In this document: positions 8,733 to 17,289 of the stretch, piece after piece | Numbering within the stretch: position 1 is the stretch's first letter | Layout: the number at the start of each line of letters is the position of its first letter | DNA from: an uncultured Sphingomonas sp. | GTDB taxonomy: Bacteria; Pseudomonadota; Alphaproteobacteria; Sphingomonadales; Sphingomonadaceae | NCBI GenBank assembly: GCA_946482655.1 | Contig: CAMLSA010000051.1 | Span: 1-23,692 of the forward strand | Direction: 5' to 3' | DNA length: 23,692 nt | The notes under the pieces: generated by a model | Seen by the model: the letters and a program-made list of their open reading frames with translations, nothing else | Told to the model about the DNA's origin: nothing | The model's database searches: none | Translations under genes and position numbers: made by a program

Positions 8733-9026
8733 TTATTTAGCCGCCAGGCTGTCGAAATAGCCGCCGTCGGGTGGGCCGTCGAGCGCTTCCATCACCGAAC
8801 CCATGTCGAGCTTGGCGAATGCGGCGGCGCCCGCCTTGTGGGCTTCGACGTCGTCCCAGCGCTCGATGAACATGAAGCGGCGCTCATTGCCCATGTCGCG
8901 CAGCACCTCGGCGCCGCGCGACCCATCGATCTTGACGACCATCTCGACAAGATCGCGGAGGCCCGTCTCGAGCTCGGCCGCCATGCCCTCCCTGGCGTGC
9001 ATATAGTAGATGCGGGCTACGGTCAT
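8733..9026 (-). CDS. ABM-fold monooxygenase-like protein (putative quinol monooxygenase)
   Basis: A 97-residue dimeric alpha/beta-barrel protein of the antibiotic biosynthesis monooxygenase family (YgiN-like). The pattern is an N-terminal strand (VARIYYMHAREG), a helix with LETGLRDLVEMV, then a GSRGAEVLRD strand. FMFIERWDDVEAHKAGAAA follows, the W/H-containing segment typical of the family. It is the last gene of a three-gene minus-strand operon, 13 bases after aguB, with GAGAGG about 9 bases before its ATG. Some family members oxidise quinols or small aromatics without cofactors; others have no known activity. Its role beside putrescine synthesis is not evident, and it may be a passenger or may detoxify a reactive by-product. 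Confidence 0.82.
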   Translation of the reverse strand: MTVARIYYMHAREGMAAELETGLRDLVEMVVKIDGSRGAEVLRDMGNERRFMFIERWDDVEAHKAGAAAFAKLDMGSVMEALDGPPDGGYFDSLAAK

Positions 9027-9039
9027 GGAGCTGTGCCTC

Positions 9040-9888
9040 TCAGATATCCTGCGTCAGGCGGCCGTAAAGTTCGGGCCTGCGGTCGCGGAAGAAACCGAAG
9101 GCGGCACGGTGGCGCTTGGCGAGGTCGATATCGAGGGTCGCGACGAGCGCGCCGGTCTCCTCGGCACCCAACTCGGCGAGCATGTCGCCGCGCTCGTCGC
9201 AGATGAAGCTATGGCCGTAGAAGGTCTGTCCGTCCTCCGTGCCGATCCGGTTGGCGGCGACGACCGGCACGACGTTCGATACGGCGTGCCCCACCATCGC
9301 GCGGCGCCACAGCCGGCTGGTGTCGAGATCGGGATCGTGCGGCTCATTGCCGATCGCGGTGGGATAGAACAGGATTTCCGCTCCCATCAGCATCATCGCC
9401 CGCGCCGTCTCGGGATACCACTGGTCCCAGCAGATGCCGACTCCCAGGGTCGTGCCCTGCGCGGGCCAGACCTTGAAGCCGCTGTTGCCGGGCCGGAAAT
9501 AGAATTTCTCCTCATAACCCGGCCCGTCGGGAATATGACTCTTGCGATAGACCCCCATGATCCGGCCATCGGGACCGACCATCGCGAGGCTGTTGTAATG
9601 GTGCGGCCCATCCGCCTCGAAAAAGCTGGTCGGGATGTGGATCTTCAGCTCAGCGGCGAGCGCCTGCATAGCCTTGACCGACTTGTGCTCGGCGGTGGGC
9701 TTCGCCCGCGCGAACAGGCCCTCGTCCTCGACCCGGCAGAAATAATGGCCTTCGAACAGCTCGGGCGGCAGCACGACCTGCGCGCCGCGTTTCGCCGCGT
9801 CGCGGACGAGCTTCGAAACCTCGCCGATGTTCGTGTCGATATCGTCGCTGAGGGCGAGCTGGAGCGCCGCGACGGTGATCTCGGTCAT
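9040..9888 (-). CDS. aguB: N-carbamoylputrescine amidase
   Basis: A 282-residue nitrilase-superfamily enzyme that hydrolyses N-carbamoylputrescine to putrescine, carbon dioxide and ammonia, the last step of the agmatine route. The catalytic triad is readable as E43 (PPELFEGHYF), K116 (YRKSHIPDGPGYEEKFYF) and C153 (GICWDQWYPE). The IPDGPGYEEKFYF stretch is diagnostic for this amidase against other nitrilases. The start at 9888 (MTEITVAALQ) has GAGGA about 9 bases upstream; a 14-residue upstream extension of the frame is rejected because it overlaps the end of aguA. It lies 11 bases after aguA, its pathway partner. Confidence 0.94.
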   Translation of the reverse strand: MTEITVAALQLALSDDIDTNIGEVSKLVRDAAKRGAQVVLPPELFEGHYFCRVEDEGLFARAKPTAEHKSVKAMQALAAELKIHIPTSFFEADGPHHYNSLAMVGPDGRIMGVYRKSHIPDGPGYEEKFYFRPGNSGFKVWPAQGTTLGVGICWDQWYPETARAMMLMGAEILFYPTAIGNEPHDPDLDTSRLWRRAMVGHAVSNVVPVVAANRIGTEDGQTFYGHSFICDERGDMLAELGAEETGALVATLDIDLAKRHRAAFGFFRDRRPELYGRLTQDI

Positions 9889-9899
9889 CTTGTCGATCC

Positions 9900-10886
9900 T
9901 CAGGCCGCTGGCAATTGCTGGCTGATGCAATGAAAGCTGCCGCCGCCGGTCAATATATGATCGGCACGGAACCCGACAACCGCTCGATTCGGAAACAAAG
10001 CGGCGATGGCCGCTATCGCTGGTTCGTCATTGGGCGCGCCGTAGAGCGGCACGATCACGGCGGCGTTGCCGATGTAGAAGTTCATGTAGGAGGCGGGGAT
10101 GATCTCGCCGTCGCGCTCGACCCGGCCGGGAGACGGGATCGAAACCACCGCGAGACCGAAAGCTCCGGCCCGCGCCTTCGCATCGGCATATACCGCGGCG
10201 TTGGGATCGTCCGCGCCGTCGGGCTCCGGAATCGCGATCACCCCCTCGGCCACGAACCGGGCGAGATTGTCGACATGTCCGTCGGTATGGTCGTTGGCGA
10301 GGCCGTCACCCAGCCAAAGGATGCGGTCGATTCCCAGCCCGGCGGCCAATCTCAGCTCGATCGCGCCCTTGCTCAGCCCGGGATTGCGGTTCGGATTGAG
10401 CAGGCATTGCTCGGTGGTGACGGCGAGGCCGGTGCCGTCGACGTCGATCGCTCCGCCTTCGAAAATCCAATCGCCCCGCCGAAGCTCGAAGCCGGTGCGG
10501 TCGGCAAGCCTTTTGCCGATGCTGTCGTCTCCGGGCAGGTCATATTTGCCGCCCCACCAGTTGAACTCGAAATCGGTAGCGGCGCGGCCCTGCGGGCCCA
10601 TGACGATGACCGGTGCGGTGTCGCGGAGCCAGATGTCGCCGAACGGTTCGATGATGACCTCCGCCACCTCGCCTGCGAGCTCGCGGGCGCGATCGGCCGA
10701 CGCCTCGTCGGCGGCAACAAGGATAACCCGCTCCCCACGGCCGCCGGCATGAACGGCGCGAGCGAACTCGATCACCTCGCCTCGGGCGGGCTCGATATCG
10801 TCCTCCCAAAGCGCTTCATGGCTGGGAAAGCCGATCCAGACGGCCTCGTGGGGAGCCCATTCGGCGGGCTGGCGATAGTCGGTCAT
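9900..10886 (-). CDS. aguA: Agmatine deiminase
   Basis: A 328-residue guanidino-group-modifying enzyme (peptidyl-arginine deiminase fold) that converts agmatine to N-carbamoylputrescine and ammonia. Seen in order are GDIWLRDTAPVIV (about 83-95), FNWWGGKYD (about 108-116), FEGGAIDVDG (about 142-151), TDGHVDNLARF with H204, and the C-terminal GGGSFHCISQQ with the nucleophile C320. The start MTDYRQPAEW at 10886 agrees with family N termini. A longer frame to 10943 adds 19 residues of poor character. No clear ribosome binding site is seen. It heads the agmatine operon and is divergent from wbpP across a 92-base gap that should hold both promoters. Arginine decarboxylase, which supplies agmatine, is not in the window. 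Confidence 0.94.
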   Translation of the reverse strand: MTDYRQPAEWAPHEAVWIGFPSHEALWEDDIEPARGEVIEFARAVHAGGRGERVILVAADEASADRARELAGEVAEVIIEPFGDIWLRDTAPVIVMGPQGRAATDFEFNWWGGKYDLPGDDSIGKRLADRTGFELRRGDWIFEGGAIDVDGTGLAVTTEQCLLNPNRNPGLSKGAIELRLAAGLGIDRILWLGDGLANDHTDGHVDNLARFVAEGVIAIPEPDGADDPNAAVYADAKARAGAFGLAVVSIPSPGRVERDGEIIPASYMNFYIGNAAVIVPLYGAPNDEPAIAAIAALFPNRAVVGFRADHILTGGGSFHCISQQLPAA

Positions 10887-10978
10887 GGAGCGCCAGATAG
10901 CGATCGCCGATGACGGTTCAAAGCAAGTTTCGCAGCCGATCAATTCCCGTTCGGCGAAAGTTCGGCTAGGTCGCCTCC

Positions 10979-12007
10979 ATGACGATGGATCTTCAGCAAG
11001 CCCTTGCCTCGCGCACAGCGCATTGGCTGGTGAGCGGAGCGGCCGGGTTTATCGGTTCGCATCTGGTCGAAACGCTGCTGGGAGCGGGCCAGAAGGTGCG
11101 CGGAATCGATAATTTCGCGACCGGACATCGCAGCAATCTCGATGATGTGCGGGCGCGGGCGGGAGCGGCGGCCTGCGCCAATTTCGAGTTCGTCGAAAGC
11201 GATATTCGCGATCGGGGCGATTGCGCCGCGGCGGTCGAGGGGATCGATCATGTCCTCCACCAGGCCGCGCTCGGTTCGGTGCCGCGCTCGCTCGCCGATC
11301 CGCTGACCAGCCATGACGTCAATGCAACCGGCTTCGCCAACATGATCGATGCGGCCCGGCGCGCGGGCGTGAAGAGCTTCGTCTACGCCTCGTCGAGCTC
11401 GGTCTATGGCGACGAACCCAATCTGCCCAAGATCGAGGACCGGACCGGGCGCGTCCTGTCGCCCTATGCGCTGACCAAGCTCCACAACGAACTGGTCGCC
11501 GAGGTATATCGGCGCAGCTATGGTTTCGGGTCGGTGGGCCTGCGCTATTTCAACGTGTTCGGTCCGCGCCAGGACCCCGAAGGCGCCTATGCCGCGGTGA
11601 TCCCGCGCTGGACGGCCGCGATGATCGCGGGAGAGACCGTCACCATAAATGGAGATGGCGAGACGAGCCGCGACTTCTGCTATGTCGCCAACGCCGTCCA
11701 GGCCAATCTGCGCGCCGCACTGTTCGCGCCCGCGGGCGCGGCGATCGCACTCAACGTGGCGGTCGGCGACCGCACCAGCCTCAATGATCTGTTCGAATTG
11801 CTCCGCGACGGATTGGCGGGGTGGAGCGTCAGCTATGATCGGGCGCCGGTCCATGCCGATTTCCGGGCCGGCGACGTCCGTCATTCGCTCGCCGCTATCG
11901 GCGCCGCCGCGCGGCTGATCGGATATTCTCCCACCCACCGCCTTGCCGAGGGCTTAGCCGAGGCATTGCCTTGGTATATGCAGATCGCCAAGGTGAGGAG
12001 GCCATAG
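10979..12007 (+). CDS. wbpP: UDP-N-acetylglucosamine/galactosamine C4-epimerase (WbpP/TviC family)
   Basis: A 342-residue extended short-chain dehydrogenase that interconverts UDP-GlcNAc (or the uronic form) and its galacto epimer. The NAD motif GAAGFIG is at 20-26, the Ser-rich ASSSSVYG at about 137-144, and the catalytic Y163xxxK167 lies in [12 protein letters not shown]. Segments such as [44 protein letters not shown] and [12 protein letters not shown] follow Pseudomonas WbpP and Salmonella TviC closely. This argues against plain GalE or a dTDP-glucose dehydratase. Two ATGs at 10979 and 10985 are both possible and no ribosome binding site decides. It is 16 bases upstream of the dehydrogenase that would use its product or substrate. 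Confidence 0.93.
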   Translation: MTMDLQQALASRTAHWLVSGAAGFIGSHLVETLLGAGQKVRGIDNFATGHRSNLDDVRARAGAAACANFEFVESDIRDRGDCAAAVEGIDHVLHQAALGSVPRSLADPLTSHDVNATGFANMIDAARRAGVKSFVYASSSSVYGDEPNLPKIEDRTGRVLSPYALTKLHNELVAEVYRRSYGFGSVGLRYFNVFGPRQDPEGAYAAVIPRWTAAMIAGETVTINGDGETSRDFCYVANAVQANLRAALFAPAGAAIALNVAVGDRTSLNDLFELLRDGLAGWSVSYDRAPVHADFRAGDVRHSLAAIGAAARLIGYSPTHRLAEGLAEALPWYMQIAKVRRP

Positions 12008-12023
12008 CTGGGAGACCAAGGCG

Positions 12024-13313
12024 GTGAGTAGCGAGGATAGCGTAAGCGGCGGCAGCCGGGTGGCGGTGATCGGGCTGGGCTATGTCGGCCTGCCGCTCGC
12101 AGCCGCGCTGGCCCGCCATTTCCCGACGGTCGGAGTCGATATCGACCAGGTCCGTGTCGACGAGCTGCGCCGCGGCCACGACCGGACCAATGAGCTAAGC
12201 AGCGAAGTGCTCGGCGCATCGTCGCTCACCCTGACGACCGACATTCAAGACGCCGCCGACGCCGATGTCATGATCGTGACGGTGCCGACGCCGGTCGATC
12301 ATGCCAACCGTCCCGATCTCGGGCCGGTCATGTCGGCGACGCGCAGCCTGGCCAAGGTGCTGAAGCCCGGCCGCGGCACGATCCTCGTCTATGAAAGCAC
12401 CGTCTATCCGGGGGTGACCGAAGATCTGTGCGGACCCGAGATCGAGAGGCTGACCGGGCTCAAGCGCGGCACCGACTTCTTCCTCGGCTATAGCCCCGAG
12501 CGAATCAATCCGGGCGACCGCGAGCACACGATCGATCGCATCACCAAGGTGGTGGCGGGCGAGAACCCGCAGGTGCTCGACAAGCTCTGCGCGATCTACG
12601 GCGCGGTGACGACCGGCGGGACGTTCCGCGCCGCCTCGATCAAGGTGGCCGAGGCCGCCAAGGTGATCGAAAACGCCCAGCGCGACATCAACATCGCCTT
12701 CGTGAACGAGATCACCCAAATCTTCTGCAGGCTCGACATCTCGATCTGGGACGTGCTCGCGGCGGCGGGGACCAAGTGGAATTTCCTGCGCTTCGTGCCG
12801 GGGCTGGTAGGCGGGCACTGTATCGGCGTTGATCCCTATTATCTCAGCTATCTGGCGCAACAGCTCGGCCACTATCCCCGCGTCATCCTCGCGGGGCGCG
12901 GGATCAACGACGGGATGGGAGCGTGGATCGCCGATCAGATTCATGAGCGGATCGGCAATGGCTCGCGGGTGTTGATGCTCGGGCTGACCTTCAAGGAGAA
13001 TGTCCCCGATCTGCGCAACTCGCGGGTCATAGATGTCGTCCGCCGGCTCGAATGGCTGCGCCATGAGGTTGTGATCCACGATCCGCTCGCCGATCCGGCC
13101 GAGGCGAGGCACGAATATGGCGTGACGCTCGCTGCCGACGCGCTCGACGACAGCTATGACGTCGTCGTCGGCGCGGTATCGCATGCCGCCTATTCCGGCC
13201 TTGGTGCGGACAAGCTCGCCGGCCTCGTTAAGGAAGGGGGCCTCGTCGCCGATCTCAAGGGCATGTGGGGCGGATTCGATCTGCCCGGCAAGATCCGGCG
13301 CTGGTCGCTCTGA
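12024..13313 (+). CDS. tviB: UDP-N-acetyl-hexosamine 6-dehydrogenase (WbpO/TviB family)
   Basis: A 429-residue NAD-dependent nucleotide-sugar dehydrogenase that oxidises C6 of UDP-GalNAc or UDP-GlcNAc in two steps to the uronic acid. The Rossmann motif GLGYVGLP is at about 17-24. The catalytic region AEAAKVIENAQRDINIA contains K213, and the thioester cysteine is C266 in GGHCIGVDPYYL. The phrase AAGTKWNFLRFVPGLVGGHC places it in the WbpO/TviB branch rather than with UDP-glucose dehydrogenase. Start is GTG with GGGAG about 9 bases upstream. With the preceding epimerase it forms a complete UDP-GalNAcA supply pair, as in Vi antigen and Pseudomonas O6 synthesis. Which of the two sugars the dehydrogenase prefers cannot be told here. 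Confidence 0.92.
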   Translation: MSSEDSVSGGSRVAVIGLGYVGLPLAAALARHFPTVGVDIDQVRVDELRRGHDRTNELSSEVLGASSLTLTTDIQDAADADVMIVTVPTPVDHANRPDLGPVMSATRSLAKVLKPGRGTILVYESTVYPGVTEDLCGPEIERLTGLKRGTDFFLGYSPERINPGDREHTIDRITKVVAGENPQVLDKLCAIYGAVTTGGTFRAASIKVAEAAKVIENAQRDINIAFVNEITQIFCRLDISIWDVLAAAGTKWNFLRFVPGLVGGHCIGVDPYYLSYLAQQLGHYPRVILAGRGINDGMGAWIADQIHERIGNGSRVLMLGLTFKENVPDLRNSRVIDVVRRLEWLRHEVVIHDPLADPAEARHEYGVTLAADALDDSYDVVVGAVSHAAYSGLGADKLAGLVKEGGLVADLKGMWGGFDLPGKIRRWSL

Positions 13314-13316
13314 GCA

Positions 13317-13333
13317 GACCATTCCGCATGGTC
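13317..13333. other. Hairpin just after the tviB stop
   Basis: Perfect 6-base inverted repeat GACCAT / ATGGTC around a 5-base loop, beginning 4 bases after the TGA. There is no T-run on either side, so it may stabilise the 3' end or attenuate read-through rather than terminate cleanly. Confidence 0.35.
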
Positions 13334-13507
13334 GGCGGTGACGATCGTCGATAGAGGGTTCATTTGCCGGCACCCACGATGGAACTGGGGCGACGCCGGC
13401 AGGCGGACACGCGTGGCCCTCTGCCGTTTTGCGCTCCCATCGCCTGGCGCTATAGGGGGCTGGGTTCGCCGTCCGGTGGGCGTATCGCGGACCAGTTGAG
13501 GACTTCT

Positions 13508-14401
13508 ATGCTCAAGAAAATGATGCACTCGGCACGGAAGTTCAGGAACGTTCTGTACAAATTGAACAACGTCGAATTCGACAACGAGGCCATCTATCAG
13601 CAGATGCAGCGTCAGATCCTGAGCCAATACTCGGTTGCTCGCCAGCAGAATATAATCCCCTATGCCTCCATCAAGGATGCGGGGTTTCGCGCCTATTCGC
13701 AGTTCGAGGAAGATGGGATCATTCTCTACATCCTGGGAATGATCGGCTTTGAAAGCCGCAAGGTCGTCGAAATGTGCTGTGGCATCGGCAGAGAATGCAT
13801 GGCGGCTAACCTCATCCTCAATCATGGGTTTCAGGGTTATTTGTTCGATGGGAGCATCGACAATGTAAATGCGGCGCGGAGCTTCTTCAGAAGCAAGAAG
13901 GACATGATGCTGGGGAATCCCGAGATAGCGCATGCGTGGATCACCATGGAAAACGTCAACTCGCTCTTGGAAGACGTCGGTTGCACGGGAGAAGTCGACC
14001 TGTTCAGCCTCGACATCGACGGGAACGACTATTGGATATGGAAAGCCATCGAGGTCATAAGACCCCGATTGCTCGTCTTCGAGACGCACTGCAACATCCC
14101 GAGCGATCTCAGCTTGACTAGCCCTTATCGCCCCGATTTCGATGCCTGGTCGCAGCAGGGTGCGGAGCGCGATTTCCGCAGCGTCTCTCTTCTCGCGATG
14201 ACCAAGTTATGCAGGCAAAAGGGATATCGCCTGATCGGGGGGCACCGGCACGGCTTCAATGCCTTCTATTTGCGCGACGGAGTGGGCGAGGAGTTTTTCC
14301 CCGAGGTTTCCGTGGCCTCGGTCCATGACAACCCCTATACCCGCGAACGGCAGAAAACGACCTGGCCGTTACTGGCGGACAAGGGCTGGGTGGAGGTATA
14401 A
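13508..14401 (+). CDS. SAM-dependent methyltransferase-like protein in polysaccharide locus
   Basis: A 297-residue protein with a Rossmann-like methyltransferase core. VVEMCCGIGRECMAANLI (about 86-103) looks like the SAM-binding motif I, YLFDGSID (about 111-118) like motif II, and DLFSLDIDGNDYWIWKAI (about 164-181) like the acidic post-core motif of FkbM-type enzymes. It could O-methylate a sugar in the polysaccharide, but substrate and activity are inference. The start at 13508 (MLKKMMHSAR) has GAGGA 5 bases upstream; the frame is open to 13364 but that leader is not convincing. Base composition is clearly lower in GC than its neighbours (29 of 60 G/C at 13561-13620 against 46 of 60 at 12601-12660), suggesting separate acquisition. 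It ends 15 bases from the convergent flippase gene. Confidence 0.72.
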   Translation: MLKKMMHSARKFRNVLYKLNNVEFDNEAIYQQMQRQILSQYSVARQQNIIPYASIKDAGFRAYSQFEEDGIILYILGMIGFESRKVVEMCCGIGRECMAANLILNHGFQGYLFDGSIDNVNAARSFFRSKKDMMLGNPEIAHAWITMENVNSLLEDVGCTGEVDLFSLDIDGNDYWIWKAIEVIRPRLLVFETHCNIPSDLSLTSPYRPDFDAWSQQGAERDFRSVSLLAMTKLCRQKGYRLIGGHRHGFNAFYLRDGVGEEFFPEVSVASVHDNPYTRERQKTTWPLLADKGWVEV

Positions 14402-14416
14402 GCGCCGTTTCCTGCC

Positions 14417-15862
14417 CTAAAGGCGCGGCTGGCGATGGACCAGGATCCTCCAGACCGCCCGCAGGACGTCCCGCTCGACGATGAAAAGCGTCAGGATCCA
14501 CGCCGCCGCCGTCATGAGGCCGCCCAGCATCAATGTCACAAGCAGCGAGAGAGTCAGCCAGCCGGCGATCCACAGCGAAAAATGGCCTGTGGCGAAAACG
14601 GCGGCGAAGCAGACAAGCCCCGGTCGCAGATCGACCGCCAGATCGCGAATGCCCATGATCTGCGCACGACGCGCGACGAACACGGCGGCAGCGGCATAGG
14701 CGGCCGCGGCCGCGAGCATGCCGGCGGCGATCAACTCGATATCGGTTTGCCCCAGCAGCAGCAGAATTATCAACCGCGCCACTTGTTCTACCGCCGTGAT
14801 GGCAAAGAGTTCGCGCGTGCGCCCCATCGCGATCAGCGCGGCGTTGATGACGACGAACTGCCCGATCAAAGCCGAGCTCAAGCATAGCCATTCGGCGGGC
14901 TCGACCGAGCGGGACCATTGCTCCCCGTACAGAATCAGGAGCAGCGGTTGTGATTGCGTCGCCAGCGCCGCCAGCGCCGGGCCGAAGATGCACGCGAAAA
15001 GCCTGAGGCGGGCCCGCGTCAGATCGCGGATGCTGTGACCTGCCCGGACATCGCTCGCCAGCATCGGCGCCAGCAGGTGCAGCACCGGCGGGGCGATATA
15101 GTTCCACACCAGCCGGGGCAGCATCTCGCCACGGTCGAACAGCGCGGCCTGATCGATGCCGAGCGTCTTGCCGATGACCATCTCACTGGATCGCCCCCCC
15201 ACCTGGGACAGGATCGAGGAACCCAGCGACCATCCCGAGATGCGCCAGATGCTACTCCAGCCGCCAAAGCTGGGCAGTGTTCGCATCAGCGCCGGAGGAC
15301 GCCACCAGATGATGAGCGATGAAAGGAGGGAGCCGGCCAACTCGCCCCACGCCAGCGACACCGCGCCATGACCGGCCAGCGCGAGCAAAATGCTCGTGCC
15401 GGCACCGGCGATGCTGGCCCCGACGGCGGCAAAGGCAATGCGGGCAATTTCCAGGTTGCGGGTCCTGATACCTATGCCGATGATCTGCAACGGCGCGACG
15501 AAATAGCTGCACCCGCTGATCAGCAGGACGTCGGCAATCGCTGGACTGCCGTAGAATTCGGCGACGTGATGGCGAATGAGGATGATGAGGAGTCCCAGTG
15601 CTGCACCAAAGCCGCATGCCAGCCCGAACGCGCCGGCGACCTTGGGCTTGGTCAGCTCGGCCTCCTGGATGAGGAAGCTGTTGATGCCCGCGAGACGCAG
15701 CACCTGAGCCAATATGACCGCCGCCATCGCGACCGAATATGCGCCAAGATCGGCAGGACCCAGCAGCCTCGCGACGACGACGCTCGCCACGAAATTTATG
15801 AGGAATTGGGCGCCCTGCGAATAGGCGGCCCATCGGAACATCCAGGAACGGTCGACGGCCAT
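14417..15862 (-). CDS. Oligosaccharide flippase, Wzx/PST type
   Basis: A 481-residue membrane protein with about 12-14 hydrophobic helices. It belongs to the polysaccharide transporter / lipopolysaccharide biosynthesis family that flips lipid-linked repeat units across the inner membrane. The opening WMFRWAAYSQGAQFLINFVASVVVARLLGPADLGAYSVA is typical: an N-terminal helix followed by the R-LGP-D-G-Y-S motif shared by WzxC-like proteins. The LTKPKVAGAFGLA loop supports the same group. The ATG at 15862 has no good ribosome binding site; an alternative ATG at 15841 is equally poor. It follows the zinc-ribbon glycosyltransferase on the same strand after a 140-base gap, so the two may be one transcript. 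It needs a Wzy-type polymerase, which is not seen here. Confidence 0.88.
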   Translation of the reverse strand: MAVDRSWMFRWAAYSQGAQFLINFVASVVVARLLGPADLGAYSVAMAAVILAQVLRLAGINSFLIQEAELTKPKVAGAFGLACGFGAALGLLIILIRHHVAEFYGSPAIADVLLISGCSYFVAPLQIIGIGIRTRNLEIARIAFAAVGASIAGAGTSILLALAGHGAVSLAWGELAGSLLSSLIIWWRPPALMRTLPSFGGWSSIWRISGWSLGSSILSQVGGRSSEMVIGKTLGIDQAALFDRGEMLPRLVWNYIAPPVLHLLAPMLASDVRAGHSIRDLTRARLRLFACIFGPALAALATQSQPLLLILYGEQWSRSVEPAEWLCLSSALIGQFVVINAALIAMGRTRELFAITAVEQVARLIILLLLGQTDIELIAAGMLAAAAAYAAAAVFVARRAQIMGIRDLAVDLRPGLVCFAAVFATGHFSLWIAGWLTLSLLVTLMLGGLMTAAAWILTLFIVERDVLRAVWRILVHRQPRL

Positions 15863-16002
15863 CGAGCCAGCCAGGCCTAGCGGGACGCGAGCGGCGAAGG
15901 GGTGCGGAACTGGCCAGCCGACTGCCGAACGTGCCGCAAAGATTTTCCCCGACCCACGCTAAGGGCGAAGGATATGCCACGCAGTGCCGCGGAGCAAGCG
16001 CG

Positions 16003-17064
16003 CTAAGCCGACCGATGCGCATCCGGAGTCCAGATGCGGTCCGCGACGTCGGGCCACTCCTGGAGCAGCAGCCGCTCATCGGGCGGCTTGCCCGCGCCGG
16101 CGACGATGTCCTCATATTGAACGCTGCGCGCCTTGACGCGCTCGCTCGACAGATGATGGTTGATGCCTCCGGCAAGGCAGTGATGGACCCGGCGCCAATG
16201 CAAGCCGGCCAGCGGGCTTTCGTGCACCTTGCCGGTAAAGCTCACGTCCGAACGCAGCAGCCGATACTGAAAGTCGGGGTAGAAGGCGGATGGACTCCCA
16301 TCGACCAAATTCAAGCGGGGAAACCCCACGACGCGGTCTCCCTGCCGCATCGCATCGGCTACGATCCATGGCAGATTCCGGACGAGGCGATCATCGGGTT
16401 CCTCGTCCGTGTCGAGATGAAGAACCCAGCCTGTTCCCGCCAGACGCTGCAATCGGTTCCGTTGAGCCGCAAAATCCTTGTCCAACGCGGCTGCCGCCAC
16501 GCGAACATCAGCGGGTTCCGCCGCTGCCTTGAGCTTTTCACTGACCATGCCCGCATCGTCGTCGGTGCCATCGATCATCACGGCGAACGAAGAGAAAAGC
16601 TGATGATGCCTAGTGGCCAGGAGGCTCAGCACGGCAAGGTCGCCGGGTCTCGCGATAATTCCCAGTGTAATAGCGGATCGGGAGCGGCTATTGCCGTCAG
16701 CCAGGCGGATGGTCGACGATATCAGCCCGGCTGGTATGCGGCCCAGCAGATATCTTGCCGGGCCCTCACAGGTCGCGGTCCGCTCGAAACGGCTGGCCAG
16801 CATCCGCAGCGTTCCGAAGCCGAAGATCAACCCTTCGAACCGGATCAATCCGCCGGACAACCGGAGCGAGTCCTGGGAAGCTATCATGGAAAAGCGGGGA
16901 TCATCATAGGCGGGAACGGCAGCTCTCGGCCACGCCAGGCCGCAGGCGTGACAGCGTTGCCGATCCGCTTCGACGAAGGAACTGCAGAGACCGCATCTCA
17001 CGTCCCGGATTCCGTTATCATTTCTCGATATCGCACTCAAAGCTGCACTCGCTTCCCCGTCCAT
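16003..17064 (-). CDS. Zinc-ribbon glycosyltransferase, family-2-like
   Basis: A 353-residue protein. Near its N terminus four cysteines (C24, C27, C38, C41; CxxC-x10-CxxC) form a likely zinc ribbon. From about residue 134 a glycosyltransferase-A-like core follows. It includes LHLDTDEEPDD with an Asp-x-Asp motif at D218-D220, then YPDFQYRLLR at about 262-271 and GKVHES at about 278-283. That layout is seen in SPT-type GT2 enzymes, where VHE lies near the active site. The first 130 residues before the catalytic core are longer than usual. The start at 17064 has AAGGGGAG about 7 bases upstream; a frame extension to 17109 is rejected. Donor and acceptor are unknown. It is divergent from the deacylase gene. 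Confidence 0.74.
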   Translation of the reverse strand: MDGEASAALSAISRNDNGIRDVRCGLCSSFVEADRQRCHACGLAWPRAAVPAYDDPRFSMIASQDSLRLSGGLIRFEGLIFGFGTLRMLASRFERTATCEGPARYLLGRIPAGLISSTIRLADGNSRSRSAITLGIIARPGDLAVLSLLATRHHQLFSSFAVMIDGTDDDAGMVSEKLKAAAEPADVRVAAAALDKDFAAQRNRLQRLAGTGWVLHLDTDEEPDDRLVRNLPWIVADAMRQGDRVVGFPRLNLVDGSPSAFYPDFQYRLLRSDVSFTGKVHESPLAGLHWRRVHHCLAGGINHHLSSERVKARSVQYEDIVAGAGKPPDERLLLQEWPDVADRIWTPDAHRSA

Positions 17065-17214
17065 GTTCAGCTCCCCTTCGCTAGTGCGGGCAATCCCAAG
17101 AGGATTCAAGCTGACTGGGCTGGTTCAGGCGATCCGAAACGTGCCAGCGTCCATAGTTTCAAGGATTTCGCCACGCAGATCCGTGACGGGGTTTCCACCT
17201 CGGAGAGCGGGCTT

Positions 17215-17245
17215 CCCGCCGAATCCGGCGGGGGGCTGACGCCCC
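17215..17245. other. Tandem GC-rich hairpins in the divergent intergenic region
   Basis: Two back-to-back perfect hairpins. CCCGCCG / CGGCGGG with an AATC loop covers 17215-17232, and GGGGC / GCCCC with a TGAC loop covers 17232-17245. They share one G, so on a transcript they could compete. They lie about 100 bases before the deacylase start and about 150 bases before the divergent glycosyltransferase start. No T-tract follows. Confidence 0.4.
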
Positions 17246-17261
17246 GGCAGAATTCGTGCTA

Positions 17262-17289
17262 CATTCCTTGATATCGACATTCAGGAATG
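17262..17289. promoter_or_regulatory. Candidate operator: 7-base inverted repeat
   Basis: CATTCCT (17262-17268) and AGGAATG (17283-17289) are exact inverted copies with 14 bases between, so the half-site centres are 21 bases apart, about two helical turns. It sits 55 bases upstream of the deacylase ATG, a usual place for a repressor or activator site. No regulator gene is adjacent; function is inferred from symmetry and position only. Confidence 0.35.

Noticed and set aside
7591..8760. 389-residue plus-strand open frame opposite the symporter
   Set aside because: Composition is dominated by Arg, His, Asp and Gln without any domain, and the opposite strand encodes a clear DAACS transporter.
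12195..13373. 392-residue minus-strand open frame opposite the WbpO/TviB gene
   Set aside because: The sense frame has complete dehydrogenase motifs; the antisense product is an Arg/His/Asp-rich shadow caused by high GC at third codon positions.
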